Of a stretch of DNA of 64,000 nucleotides, positions 14,882 to 26,467 are shown piece by piece. The position numbers and the translations under genes are program-made. The notes under the pieces were generated by a model. That model had not been told where the DNA came from, searched no databases, and saw nothing but the letters and a program-made list of their open reading frames with translations. Position 1 is the stretch's first letter, and every line of letters begins with the position of its first letter. Source of the stretch: Adiantum capillus-veneris (taxonomy: Eukaryota > Streptophyta > Polypodiopsida > Polypodiales > Pteridaceae); contig CM043953.1 in the NCBI GenBank assembly GCA_014529385.2, forward strand, positions 62,743,872-62,807,871, read 5' to 3'.

Positions 14882-17800
14882 CTACCACGACATGACTGGC
14901 TTTGTCTTCAATGTCTTTGTCTTTCTTCCTGGTTTATTTGATGTAGAAATGCATCGTATCGCATAGATTCGCTCGCCATTAATGGGCCAAAAAATTTTGA
15001 CTTGTACATGAAGAAGCCGGTGTAAAATGCTTCGAATGTTTGGAGATGCTAGTTGGGAAAAAACATGAGCCGTATGAAGTATGCGCACAAGACTGGCTCT
15101 GTTAGGTGGCCCACTTAAATCATATGATAGCTCCGATATGTTTCTTTCCGTATTCATGAACTCTGAACTCTAGCTCTCTGAAAACGCTGTGAGATAGGCC
15201 AAAAACGTCCGAGCTATTTTACAAAGCATTTTGCAGGACAAGTCGGGAGAGCCTCCGAATTTCGCAATGGCGCCCTGAAGGGTTTTCACCATGTAAGAAC
15301 CGGATATTCTCTCTCCTTCGGCCGGTCCTTGCAAAACTGAATAGTTCAGCCATGTGGGATTTCTGCTTTGTAAGGCTTTATGTTGGCTGTAAGTATAAGT
15401 TCTGGGTGTTGGGCAAAAAGTTCTATCATCTCTGAGCTCAGGTGGTGCATTGACTAAGTGGATCAGGTTGTTAGGATGATCCAAAAGCCACTGACGCCTC
15501 CACTTTGGCTGGTTATCTACGATTTTGCTTTGTTGTTCCCGAACCTGTACTTCTCCTTCAAATAGTGGCACTTGTTCTTCCTTTGCCAGCTGCCGTTGAT
15601 GTGTCAGTGTTTCATATTTCAGCAGAGCATAGGGTAACATCGGGGCATTCCACTCTTTCCGTAGCTCTGTTGCTGCCTTGCCTGATCTGGAGAGTCCTTG
15701 TAGCATCTCCTTCTCTAGTTTCATGGCCTTGTACCACATCATCTCTGATTGCTTTTCCATTTCTTCGGCCAGCTTCTGCTCTTCAAGTTTTGTGACTGAA
15801 TCTTCGTCTTCTTCTTGGTTGTTGGAGCCAACTTGATCATTCTGTGTATCTGGGGCCCCATGGTCCTCTGATCCTTCCTCATAGTCATCATCACCCCCAT
15901 ATAGTTCTGCCAAGCCAGCCAAATCCGTGGCCGCTTGCACCATGTGCACCCGCACCTGCCCTTGGGGTTGCTTTGCAGTTTGGAGACTTGCAATTTGTGC
16001 AGCCATTGTTCAATTATTGATTTGGAGTGTTTGAAATTCCATCTCCTTTTGGGTTGCAGCCTCTTCTAACAGGCTTTTACTCTGTTGTGTAGATTCTCAT
16101 TTTCTTCCTTGATAGACTTGGAAACAAGGCTTTCTATTTCACTGTCATGAGCTGGTCCTTGTTGTTGTTCACTTTGTAAGTCCGAGATTTGCCTTTGCAA
16201 TTGATCCTCAGCTCTAAGCGCACTTTAGGCTATCATTAATCTCTGTTTTCTTTCCAATTCTAGCTCTCTCTTTAGTGCCTCCACTTCTTCTTGCGGTTGG
16301 ACCACCGGTGTTGCTGGTAGCAACGTTTTTTGTTTCTTTGCTCTTTCTATCTCCCTTGCCTGTATGTCCGTTACTGCTCTCAAATCCTTCACTTCGATTT
16401 GTAAGTCATCAATTATGACTTGTAAATTTTGACTGTCTCTAGGGCATCCTGCTTTTCCGCCATCAACCTTTGGATTTGTTCATCTCTGTCATTGACATCT
16501 TCAAGAAACACATTGATTGTATCTTCACAAATGGCATTGAAACTTTTTGACTCCTGTAAATTTTCTTTGAGGAGGTTTAATCTGCTTTTGAGACCCAAGA
16601 TCTCAACATCTTTAATGCTGATCAGTTTAAGGTTGTCATCTCTTTGCTCCTGCAACTTCAGAACCTCTTGATGGGTTGTTTCCAATTTCTTTTTGTTTGC
16701 CCTGTTCTGATCGGCCAACAACCGACTCTGCAGTCTTGTTTGGTTTAGTAGAGTCTCCATTGACTAAAATCCAGGTCTATAGTAGCTTCCAACTCAATTT
16801 CTTGAGAGGAGGAAGCTTTTTCTCTTGTCAGATCTACCTCTATGTGCTTGCCTTTATCTATGTTTGATATTGTTCCAGTGTTTAGATGGCTATCTGTCCT
16901 TTATTCTTCTTCTCCATTGGGTGGTGTAGGAACTCTCTCATCACGATGTGAGCTCTCTGAATGCGGAAGAGAGTCAACAAGTGGAGTTGATTGCCTTTCA
17001 CTTGTCTGTGGCTTTGGAGATGGAGGTGGTGTTTCCTCATCTCGTGTAGTTGGCCTCAATTGATCTCTCAAGGTTTGGAGATCCTCCTCTTCAAGTGGTA
17101 GTTCTGGCTCATCCGTAGCATTCCTCTCTTGGATGTATCTCTCAAACCGTCCAACTCAAAAGCTGGATTGTGTTTATTCTTTGTTCTTAATGTGTAAGTG
17201 CTACTAGAGGGTCTCCAAGTGGCGCCTACATCGCCTCGTAGAGATCTTTCTAGTACAAATCCTTCTAGCATTCTTTTCATCTTTGCTACCTTCTGCAATC
17301 TAGTGTTGATCTCAATTTTCGCTTTCCACTTCTTTAATCTCAAGTTCTCTTCTTCAACTTTTCTTTCTTCTTCCATCTTTTCCTGTGTACTTTTGGTGAC
17401 TCTTTCCAGCCTGCGTCCTCCAATGGTGTTAGTAGAGGGAGGTACTCGCCTTTGTTGTCTGTCTTCAATATTCTCTCATAGCACCAGCCAGTCGTTATTG
17501 AGGAGCAGGTAGTATCTGATCTGCCGCTCCTATGACACGGTATATCATTCTGGTGAGTACTTCTCCTCCTGCAATGTAATTTGGTTTGTCCTGCTGTAGC
17601 TTTGTGACTTCCTCAAATAGATATGATGCATGATCTATATAGAAATCATGTGTCATTCCCATAGCCCAGGTCATTGTTGTTGAGATGACCCTGTGAGGTG
17701 TAGTGTATCTAGGCGGTCTCTTACTGTAGCTCAACAAACATTGATTGTATACTTGTGTCAGTTCCCTCACTTCAGGGTTTGCTATGAGTTCAAAAGACGG

Positions 17801-18292
17801 TAGTTTGGATCTCTGCAGGTAGACTGTGAGATTCTTCCTTCGTTCTCTCATGTTGGCTCCCTGATCAGACAATTTTAACGCTTCTTTGATGATTTCCTTG
17901 GTGATCTGAATCTCCATCATCTCATTATCCATGCCTGCAACCCTGCAAGTTCCATCCTCTTGGATAGTCTCAATTAGTTGTTGTACCCTCTTGAAATCTA
18001 TCCCCACTGGTGGTAGTGAAACAAAGTTCCATAAGCCAACTTTCTTCAGCCATGATCTTTGCGGTGATCTTTTCAGGTAGTTTTCTGCCTCCTTGAGGAT
18101 CATTACTGTATCCACTAAATTTCCTTTGTCATCCACGTAGGAACCTTGGTAGATTTGGAAAGTTGCTGCCTATTGCACGTCTGCAGGTATCCATGTGGCT
18201 GCTGGCTTTAATGAATTGTGTAGAAGTGTATAGGGTATTGCACCCTCCGTTGCCAGGTTCTTGCCTTTTCTTTTTCCCGGAGAAGCTTCCAT
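14882..18292 (-). pseudogene. Element B accessory 3' ORF with coiled coil (env position)
   Basis: A sense-strand reading frame runs from ATG at 18,292 to about 14,882, just before the purine tract, with a TAG at about 18,171, later frame changes and another stop at 15,170. Open pieces are 18,136-17,495, 17,376-17,068, 16,760-16,413, 16,006-15,170 and 15,157-14,882. The first, third and fourth are rich in charged heptad-like helices; QEEDEDSVTKLEEQKLAEEM is an example. The 18,136 piece resembles, by impression only, the plant transposon-associated proteins found with Athila-type elements. No signal peptide or convincing membrane anchor is visible, so an envelope role is not supported. A consensus 3' splice site lies 5 nt upstream of the ATG. 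Confidence 0.65.
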
Positions 18293-18315
18293 GGATCCTG
18301 TATTTACAAGTAATG
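18290..18315 (-). promoter_or_regulatory. Putative splice acceptor for the accessory ORF
   Basis: The minus strand reads acttgtaaatacag then GATCCATGG, a good plant acceptor with the cut between 18,298 and 18,297. The ATG at 18,292 follows after 5 nt. Together with the donor at 30,842/30,843 it would create a spliced subgenomic mRNA. This is inference from consensus only. Confidence 0.5.
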
Positions 18316-18369
18316 GTTAATGTACAAACATAGTACTTCTTTTCTAAATTGATTATCACTTAAGCATGC

Positions 18370-21130
18370 ATCTAGGTGAGCCCTCTTAGTCCCAAGATGA
18401 TTTAATGAAAAATGTTAGCAGATAGACAAGTTCTTTCAGTGTTTGACTCTGACGGCTTCAAATTAATGCTGTCGATGAAGGAGAATGTGTCCAAATGCTT
18501 TGAAACTTTGTGTGGTACCTGTGCATATGGTTTCTAAACTCTGCATATGGTCACACTTTCATAATCAGGACAAGTTCACACCCTGCCGAGTCTATCGCGA
18601 TAGACTCAGTATCTTCTAGGAGGGGAGTTATTTTTCACATGTGACTTCACACTCAGATTCCCCATGGCTTGTATATAAACTGATCCCATTTCCATCTCAA
18701 ATGGATGTCAAGTGACCCCCTTTTGGATCAACTTTCCTTTTTCCAGATCCCCTCTGAGGAGATGTTGGTCTATCTCCCTCATTTTGTGTTGTTTTGGTCT
18801 CAAACTTAGTGGGTAGCCCTCTTGCATCATGCTGAAGCCAACTGTTGATTCCAATTTTTGATCAAATGGCCCTATGTCATTCTGCTTAGTCTATCGCGAT
18901 AGACTCAGACTTAGTGTCATTTTGTTATATTTTTGCTCTGTAGTCATCTGTCTGCCTTCTCCTAGTTGATGTAAGGTCCCTTGACCCCTCACATGTGAAT
19001 TTAACTGTTTGTCCTTGAGGTGTCCCGTTCTGACTCTGAGCTGCTATCAAGTCTATCTCTTCTTGTCATATGAGTCCATCTTGTCTCAAAATTGGTGTAC
19101 TGCCTCCATATGCTTCCCCAAGTCTATCCTTGTGATAACTTTTGAAAAGACCCCCTCAAAGATAAGAGTAGTTGGTCTATCGCGATAGACTCAGACTTAG
19201 TCAAGATAGAGCAAATTTGCACTTTGATTTGATATCTGGGGTCATTAGGCCTTTTTAGTACCCTTTATGAAGTCACAATCAAAATTTTACGTGTATACGT
19301 GTATGAGCAAGCTTATCGCGATAGACTCAGCATCTAGTTATTTTTACAAGTTTTTTTTATGTTAGTTAACCACAATGGTATTAGTAGGCTCTCCTAGACA
19401 CACACATTAAGTTTTAACCAATTTGGAAAAGTGTACTCCCTGTTGGCAGCACTTGGTTGTTTCTAGAGTCGGAGTAGACCACTTAGGTGATGGTCGCCGT
19501 ACTTTCTGGTCATTGTATGACTCAGGCCAACTTTACTTTCCTTTTGACCTTCTGTCAAAGCAGTTGATTGTCCTTTTGGTGCTTACATCACCATGGACGA
19601 TTATTTGGACGTCTTTCTGGCCTGTTGCTGGCATTTGCCGTCATGGAAGTGCTTCTTCTTGAGTGGCAACATTCCAACTTGTAGTTGACCTCCTTTGGAT
19701 GTACCCTGTCAAATTTGGTGTGATTTGGTCACCTGGTCGGCCTGTTAGAGTTTTGTGACGCTTTGCGCAATTTTTGTCAGATAGGGACTTTAGGCTCAGT
19801 TTTGACTGAATTTTTCATGGTCTAACCATTCAGTTGGTTTGTCGAGGTTATTGGCTTGCTGCCTATGAATTTTGGCTCATTTCCGATCACTTTGGGTTAG
19901 CTGCCCTTCTGCAGGTCCTGTGAAATTAGGGTTTTTTGGGAGGCTTCCTTCGCACTTTCCGAGGTCATAGGCTTGATCCCTAAGCTATAGGCATTGTGCC
20001 TTTCAATTTTGGTTCCATTTGGTGGTCTCTAGGTCTTCCTAACAACCGGTCTACAGTATGTGTGCACAGGTTGTGATGGTGGTGCTGGCGAGGTTTTGCG
20101 ACTAATTGAAGTAAACAACACTTAGAGTCAGTGTTGACGAGCATACCTCTCATATCTGATGTCAATCTGGTGACCGTGCACGATGGATGAGCTCCTGGAA
20201 GTCTCAGATGATGTAGGGAGCTCTCTCTCTCTCACAATGGAAAATGACTCAAATGAGAAATTTCTAGTCTAGCCCCGCTGTATGTAATCGAGGCTCCGAC
20301 ATGAAATTTTCCATCTTTTACCAGTGGCCATAACTTTTTGCGAGATGCGGTTTAGGCTCTCAAATTTCCTGATTTGGACCTCGTTTGCTCCAGTTCTACA
20401 ATTTTTGCAGATTTCTCCTTTTGGAGGTCTCGTCATGACGGTGGTCATTTTTGCCCTGTCAAATTTGCACTCCATATTTTTTTTGTGTCTTCTTTACCTT
20501 GCTCTGATCAGGCATCTCTTCTGTTGTGTTTTAATCTGGATTATGGATTTTTTTCTAAAATTTTTTGCTAGAAAATGGCTAAAATAAAGCAAATAAATCC
20601 TAAAATAACCCGAAAATAGCAATTCTAACCTATAAAAATATCAATAAATAGAAAAACTCTTTGTAGCTCACTTTTCTCTCGTCTATGTACATTCTCGCTC
20701 TCAATCGTCAACCCTGGCCTATTTTTTTGCAGTTTTTCGACGATTTTTGGTCAATTTTGACTTGCTTTATAGTATATACACATCCCTAGGGGCCCATATA
20801 TGATCATTTGGTCCCCACTCTCGATTAATTACGAGGGCATATTCGTTTCCCAAAAATCACACAATAAAACACAAAAATGGTTGAAAAATTAATCACAAAC
20901 ATTGCCCTCTAATATATGATGTGAGTCCGCATTAATTTGGAATGCCTCCCCCCCTCCTGGTCGGAGTCCTCCCGAGCGACAGGGTATCGTCAAGGGTATG
21001 TGTTGTGCATGGGCGTTAACTCGTGCTAATGCAGGCCTTGTAAAGTAGCCCTATATGCATGCACAATCAATGCATTTAGAAAAAAATTATGCGGTGTAAG
21101 AGGAAGGTATAAGCGATACGCTTATTGGCA
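18370..21130 (-). other. Element B non-coding spacer between pol and accessory ORF
   Basis: No coherent coding frame is visible. The part nearest the accessory ORF (18,588-19,330) contains four copies of the element's CG-centred palindrome. The rest is T-rich on the plus strand and includes short T runs and a small CT run at 20,221-20,233. It lies downstream of pol and would form the intron of a spliced accessory-ORF message. Confidence 0.6.
18588..19330. repeat. Palindrome array in the 3' spacer of element B
   Basis: Palindromes lie at 18,588-18,607 (20 bp perfect, GAGTCTATCGCGATAGACTC), 18,888-18,905 (18 bp perfect), 19,175-19,190 (16 bp perfect) and 19,314-19,323 (10-bp core). Start-to-start spacing is about 299, 286 and 136 bp. 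All are followed on the plus strand by the same short tail (tcag, or the equivalent). Sequence between them is much less conserved. The same motif recurs in the 5' leader. Confidence 0.9.
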
Positions 21131-21700
21131 TTCATCGTTGAGGTTTCCGGTGGTAACCTAAGTTGGCTGGCAGATTTTCTTGGCAATAAGAAGTTGTAAT
21201 TCTACCACTCTTTGTTTGATGGTCTTCCAAGGTGTATGAACTTTTGGTTGTGCCTCCGCTGAAGTCAATATGGTTGTATTCTTTGTTGCATGTTCTGTTT
21301 GAACTGTCTTTCGTTTTCATATCTTTGTGATGACTTTGGTTGTACAGATCCTCGTGTTTGTTGTTGTGGACACTACATGTTTCCGCGTGATGGCTGTATG
21401 GTCTAGCTTGTCATTGACAGTTGTAGACAACTGTTCGTTGGTCTTCTTCATCATCCATACCTGTGTTGTTGGCTCGTTCTACATTGGTAATTTTGGACGC
21501 CATATCAATATAGTCCGTTGCGGATTCGGCTTGTTAATAATTGTTCTTTGAAGCTTTGCTGGCTTTGGGTGTTTTTTCTTTTCGTCTGTCAACTCTTTTA
21601 CAGGAATTAAGCTGTCTTGCTTGAGCCAAACTTGATATTTCCGCCCTTGATGAAATTGTGCCTCGGCTAGATCTGTACGTCGTACCCAAACTTGCCTGGT
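21131..21700 (-). pseudogene. Element B pol C-terminal tail (degenerate)
   Basis: Minus-strand frames after the second protease-like domain continue as a hydrophilic Gln/Lys/Arg/Thr-rich tail with stops. It contains recurring short motifs such as QVWVRRTDL and QVWLKQDSL. It probably was the C-terminus of the polyprotein. Similar W-V-[PR]-K/R repeats are seen after the protease region of family A (about 50,100-49,800). Function is unknown. Confidence 0.4.
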
Positions 21701-22200
21701 TCCCTACATGATTGTTGGTTTTTGATAATACATTTCTTGCCATCCAAACTTTGATTGTTGTTGATTAATGCGTTGCGGATGTATTGACTCATGTCTCCAC
21801 ATTGACATATATCTATCATATGATAAGAAGGGTTCTGAAAAGTTTTGATTTCTGAACAGTGCTTCATTAGTATCCAAATCAATGAATACCCTGTTAGCTT
21901 TCATCCACGACACTTCTAAGATACATGGCGTTGTTGATCTAATTGGTGGCAGCACATGGAACTTATGAGTGTACGTGTGCCCCTGCACTGTGATTGGTAA
22001 CATAATAGACCACAACGTGGTCACCTCATCACCCGATGCTACTTTCAACCTGTGTGTATCTCAAAATTTCTTCATTGGTCCAAGTTTTTCAAAGAGCTCA
22101 AAGCTGATGACATTGAATTTCGCTACAGTGTCAAGCAATGCATAGATTTCTACTTGTTCTGTGCCTGCATATGCTTTTATGTAAGGACTACACCACGTAT
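21701..22200 (-). pseudogene. Second retropepsin-like domain downstream of integrase
   Basis: Continuing in the integrase-tail frame (22,744-22,061 and, after one in-frame TGA at 22,061, 22,048-21,704) the protein reads EIYALLDTVAKFNVISFELF, a retropepsin active-site strand with DTV where DT/SG is expected (22,132-22,124). A substrate-binding strand follows, and later CILEVSWMKANRVFIDLD, matching the ILG-x-[DW]-x-L C-terminal signature with E for G. Both departures are single-base changes. Spacing between the two signatures, about 80 residues, fits a retropepsin. The element already has a protease between gag and RT (27,050-26,690), so this is a second, differently placed domain. It is inactive in this copy. 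Confidence 0.7.
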
Positions 22201-23808
22201 TTTCTAAAGTGTCAATGGTGCTGTCGTCCTGAGCCATAAAGTTTGTGATTGTCTTTGCTAATTCTTCGCTTTGTATATTCGCTTCGATTGTTTGGAATGT
22301 TGGAAGAGGATATTCTTCAGTCATCATTGGTGTGACCATGTTTATTATCCTTAGAAACTGCTTTCGCTTAGCAATGCGTTCCTTGGCTTCTTGTTGTGCT
22401 TGGTCATGAACTTGTCGTTGTTCCTGTTTATAGGCTTTGCCATAATGCACTTGAAACAACATCTCAGGAGTTAGAGGTAGATGATACTTTTTCAAACGAC
22501 ACCCACTAATCCAATTCGGCATTTCTTTTCCATCTAGTGTCGACAGTTTTACTGCTCCGCTAGAAGAGATTTCTTGTATCAAATAAGGCCCCATTCCTCT
22601 TTTCTTTAGCTTCTTGGCATGCTGTTTAAGCGTGTATACCAAGACATAGTCCCCCGTTTTAAAGTCCTTGTTTTTGAAATGCTTGTCAAAAAACTCTTTT
22701 GTTGCCTTTTTTTTGCAAAAATGGCTGCTACCGCATTGAGTCATATCTCATCTAGTTTTTCTAGGTCATCTAATCTTTCTGAAAGCTCATGGCCCGTCCA
22801 GTCCAACCGTTTAGCTACCCTCATCGTTGGAATCAAAAATTAAATAGGCAGTATTGCATTTAACCGATACACCATATTAAATGGTGTAGCATTGAGTGTT
22901 GTTTTATATGCAACTCGATAAGCCCACAATGCTGAATATAGCATTTGATCCCAGTCCGTTCTTGTTTCACTAACCAGTTTCGTAAGAACTGTGCACAATA
23001 TTTTGTTGGTCGCTTCTGCTTGGCCATTGGCTTGTGGATGGTAGGGTGCAGATTTGCGATGAATTACCATAAACTCAGTCAAGAGATGTTCGATAACTTC
23101 ATTTACAAAGTGCGTCCCTCTATCACTCACCAACTCAATTGGAAGGCCATATCGTGTAAACACATATTCATATAAGAATTGTGCCGTGGTTCTAGCATCT
23201 GCTTTCGTTGTGGCTTTTGCTTTCACCCATTTGGTCATAGCCACTATGATGTATTGTGCTTGTGAACGATAAGCTGGTGGAGTAATAGGACCAACAAAGT
23301 CCAATCCCCATTTAGCGAATGCCCGAGCACTCATCATTGGTCTTAAAGGCATGTCGTCTCTTTTAACCGGCTCCTTAGTGCGTTGACATTCATCACACCT
23401 TTTCACGAATTCTACTGCATCTTGAACCATGGTCGGCCACCATATGCTCGCAACCATAATGATTTTTACGGTTCTCTCCACTGAAAAATGACCTCCTGCT
23501 ATGCCTGCATGAGCTTGCTCCAATAATGGAAAGTAGTCATTTTCATGAGAAACTAACCTCAACTGGTCATCAGTTCCTCTTTTATACAATTGGTCATTAA
23601 TGATGGTGTACCTATTCGTTTCGATTCGTAAAGCCTTTTGTCTGGCTTTAGACCAATCTCCCGGTAACTCATTATTAGTTAAATATTCCACAATAGCATG
23701 ACTCCATGCGGGTGCTATCGTCACTTGGTATAATGTGGCATAATCCACATTGGTATTGGTTGTGCAGAAATTGTATTTTTTGATGTAATTAGCTACATCG
23801 CCTGCCAT
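22061..23808 (-). pseudogene. Element B integrase: HHCC2, DDE core and GPY/F-like tail
   Basis: The piece 23,808-22,840 holds the linker LYKRG, an HHCC zinc domain (HAGIAGGH ... CDECQ, about 23,530-23,370) and a catalytic core. The core shows D in KWGLDFVGPI, D in ELVSDRGTHFVNE and E in the GQAEATNK region, so the D,D35E triad is present. After a frameshift near 22,740 the tail continues (22,744-22,480) with FKTGDYVLVYTLKQH and RGMGPYLIQEI, a GPY/F-like module used for multimerisation or targeting. Integrase inserts element cDNA into the chromosome. Two in-frame stops lie near 22,842 and 22,750. Confidence 0.85.
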
Positions 23809-23990
23809 TCCAGGTCAATACACTCCAAGTCTTCTTAATCGTTCATAGGTTATTTGATTTCCTTGATGGAATCCCCCTGTCTGTGTATGTGCCTCCTCTA
23901 GATACGCGTCGTACTCCTCTGGGCCTATACACAACCTTAGAATCCCATCGTTACCATGATGATATATTCTTCCCGCAAGCATAGTGTAAT
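23780..23990 (-). pseudogene. Extra HHCC zinc-binding domain before integrase
   Basis: Upstream of the normal integrase zinc domain the same polyprotein carries a separate unit: YLEEAHTQTGGFHQGNQITY, then RLRRLGVY, a stop replacing the usual Trp, PGMAGDVANYIKKYNFCTT. The His-x6-His spacing equals that of the second unit. The first Cys of the expected pair is Tyr here and the second is present. Between the two units lies the linker region (EYLTNNELPGDW, YTIINDQLYKRG) that normally precedes a single zinc domain. I infer an internal domain duplication. Confidence 0.7.
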
Positions 23991-24677
23991 TTTGTGCTTG
24001 TCTAACGTCTTTCACCGTGTGTCTTTTGTCAAGATTCATTCCATATGTCAACAACGGAATAATCTGTTCTGACCATTTCGGTACCATCTCTATATTAAAC
24101 AGGTATGCGTCTGGGAGATCATCATCTACACCAGTAGCCTTTTCGCCATGTAGTAATCGAGAAAGGTGGTCTGCTCTTTGATGAGTTTTTCCTTTCTTTA
24201 TTACTACCGTAAAATCAAACTCTAGCAACACAATGAACCACCTTACAATTCGTCCCGTGTTACAAGGTTTGTTTACTAAGTACAAAAGTGCCTGATGATC
24301 CACAAAAAATGTGAATTTGTTCGCAAGCAAATAATGACGAAATTTCTTTACCGTGTATATCATACCCAATCCTCTCTTTCAATGGTGGTATAATTCTTCT
24401 CTGCACTGTTGAGTTGTCTACTAGCATAAATGATGGGAAAATCTGTATTACCCTCCCCTGGTTGTACTAATATACAGCCTATTGCAAATGCCGAAGCATC
24501 TACATGTACATGGAAAATCTTTGGCCAATCTGGTGCTTTTAGAATTGGTGCAGATACCAGTGCCTCTTTTAATTTCTGGAATGACTCCTCACATTCGTCG
24601 GTCCATATGAAAATCGTGATTAGACTATACAAGGGTTTTGCTATTACAACATACATGTAGACGTCGGTAGTATCCAC
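23991..24677 (-). pseudogene. Element B RNase H
   Basis: Pieces 24,677-24,360 and 24,369-23,815 encode a Ty3/Gypsy RNase H: the first strand with catalytic Asp (HVHVDASAFAIGCIL), then IIYASRQLNSAEKNYTTIER with the catalytic Glu, FFVDHQALLYL with the second Asp, and HQRADHLSRL with the last Asp. Residues look intact, but a frame change and short overlap separate the pieces. The enzyme degrades RNA in RNA:DNA hybrids during reverse transcription. I see no additional archaeal-type RNase H here, in contrast to element C. Confidence 0.85.
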
Positions 24678-25407
24678 AATGTCCCATAAATGATTGTACC
24701 TCTCGTACAGTGTTTGGTCTTGGCAATTCTACGATCACCTTTACCTTGTCTTCATCAGTGGTAATTCCATTAGCTGATACTATGTAGCCTAGGATCTTAC
24801 CTTGCCGTACCATGAATACACATTTTTCTGGGTTGAGGCAAATCCTATACATTCTGCATTTTTCGAATACCTTTCTAAGATGATCTATATGGTCTTCTCT
24901 CAATAGAGAATAGACACACAAGCCAAATGGCATTACCCTAAACGCATATATGCCCCATTCTGTTGCAAACACTATTTTGTACTGATCTTCTAGTTTATCC
25001 CCCAATTGGTTATAACCAGAGAATCCATCCATAAAGCTGTAGGCCTACTTTCCTGCTACTCGTTCCAGGACGTGTTTCGTGATAGGTAGAGGATAATTGT
25101 CCCTGATTGTTTCTGCATTTACCTTCTTGAGATTCACACATACTCGTATTTTCCCGTATTTCTTAGGTACCACCACGATCGGCGACACCCAGTCATTGTG
25201 CTCTATCTCATAAATAAATTCAGCATCCATAAGTTTGTCTATCTCGTCCTTGATCCTTTTGGCGAATGTCTCATTGTACATGTACGGATGTTGTTTGCTT
25301 GGCTTTGCATCCGACTTTAGAGGGATCGAATGTTCACAAATGTTAGGATCCAACCCCTTCAAATCTTTGTATGACCAGGCAAATACATCACGAAATTCTT
25401 TAAGCAT
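24625..25407 (-). pseudogene. Element B reverse transcriptase with deleted catalytic box
   Basis: The piece 25,407-25,045 holds fingers motifs (DWVSPIVVVPKKYGKIRVCV, YPLPITKHVLERVAGK). The piece 25,032-24,625 holds the palm start (MDGFSGYNQ, FRVMPFGL). After MPFGL, near 24,918, the protein jumps directly to VYSLLREDHIDHL, so about 30 residues including the catalytic [YF]xDD box are missing, an in-frame deletion. The thumb part (ILGYIVSANGITTDEDKV) follows. This copy cannot encode active RT. A stop also separates the two pieces. Confidence 0.88.
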
Positions 25408-25551
25408 TTTGATCAGTAAGTCCTCTTCTTCCTGGCTTAGATCTGTGGCAATGTAAGCAGGTCAAGGACTTTCTCCCGGATCTACTAGGTCTATTTTCTT
25501 GGCGTTCTCTGGCCCATCATAGGACTCGTTGGATTTAGGCTCTCTCATCGG

Positions 25552-26459
25552 TTACTGGACCGCCAATTTTCTCTCCTGAATGGTGTACTTACAATAGTGA
25601 GGAGGTACATCTATCTTTTTACTCCCACTAGCGTTTGATCCATCGCTACTTTCCATTTCCGTTGTCCATACATTTTTCAGTTTTTGTTTCAAATCATTGT
25701 ATTTCTTTTTCCGCTCAACTTTCGCTATAATTGGATCTCCAAAGACATCCAATATTTCCCTTGCAACTCGTTTTTTTGCCTTGCTGGTTTTCTTAAGTTT
25801 TAACAGTCTTGCCTTAAAACTTGGATCTTCAGCAACCTTAAGAAATCTTCCTGACACTTTATCCTTAGCACAATCAACATCATGAATGTTCATAAGAAAA
25901 TGTGTTTTGCTCCTGAAATCAGGCATAGGTCTGAGCCTAGTTGGTCAACTGTTATAGTGTCGCCTACTCTTGTATCGTTTTTGGCGTCTCACACTTTGGT
26001 TCGGGAAGTTGTAAAAGACATCATTGTCTTGATCCTGATTGTCATCTTCCTCCGTATTTTTCGACTTCTCATCATCCGCATTATCTTCGTTTTCACATCG
26101 ATCAGAAGAATCATAAAATTCTTCTCCATCCTGCTTGATGTTTTTAGTGGGGATGTCCACATAACCCACTATCTTAATATCAAGTTTTGTTTCCGTTTGA
26201 TTGACCCTCGTATTCTTGGTGTCTCCTTCGTTTCCATTTGATTGACCCTCGTATTCTCGGTGTCTCCTTCGTTCTCATCTTGCTCCACAATTTTTCTCAA
26301 CATGTAGTATGGTACGATATCGTAGCCATTTTCGTCACAAAATTTTGTGGGAGTGACTTCATTGACGCATACATCCAATGTAGGAAAAATTTGAGACCAT
26401 TCTAGGGGTTCGAGCTTCTCTTCAAGGAAGGGTTCTCGTATATAGGCATTGTCTTCCAA
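25552..26459 (-). pseudogene. Element B protease-RT linker with 41-bp duplications
   Basis: Pieces 26,459-26,169, 26,169-25,945 and 25,926-25,552 encode a hydrophilic acidic linker without recognised domain. A 41-bp tandem duplication at 26,191-26,272 and another, unrelated in sequence but also 41 bp long, at 26,433-26,514 shift the frame. They explain part of the fragmentation between protease and RT. Confidence 0.6.
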
Positions 26460-26467
26460 TACCCTCT

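Noticed and set aside
14882-18292. True envelope gene in element B
   Set aside because: Position and splice geometry fit, but no signal peptide, transmembrane anchor or glycoprotein features are visible; it is better called an accessory ORF.
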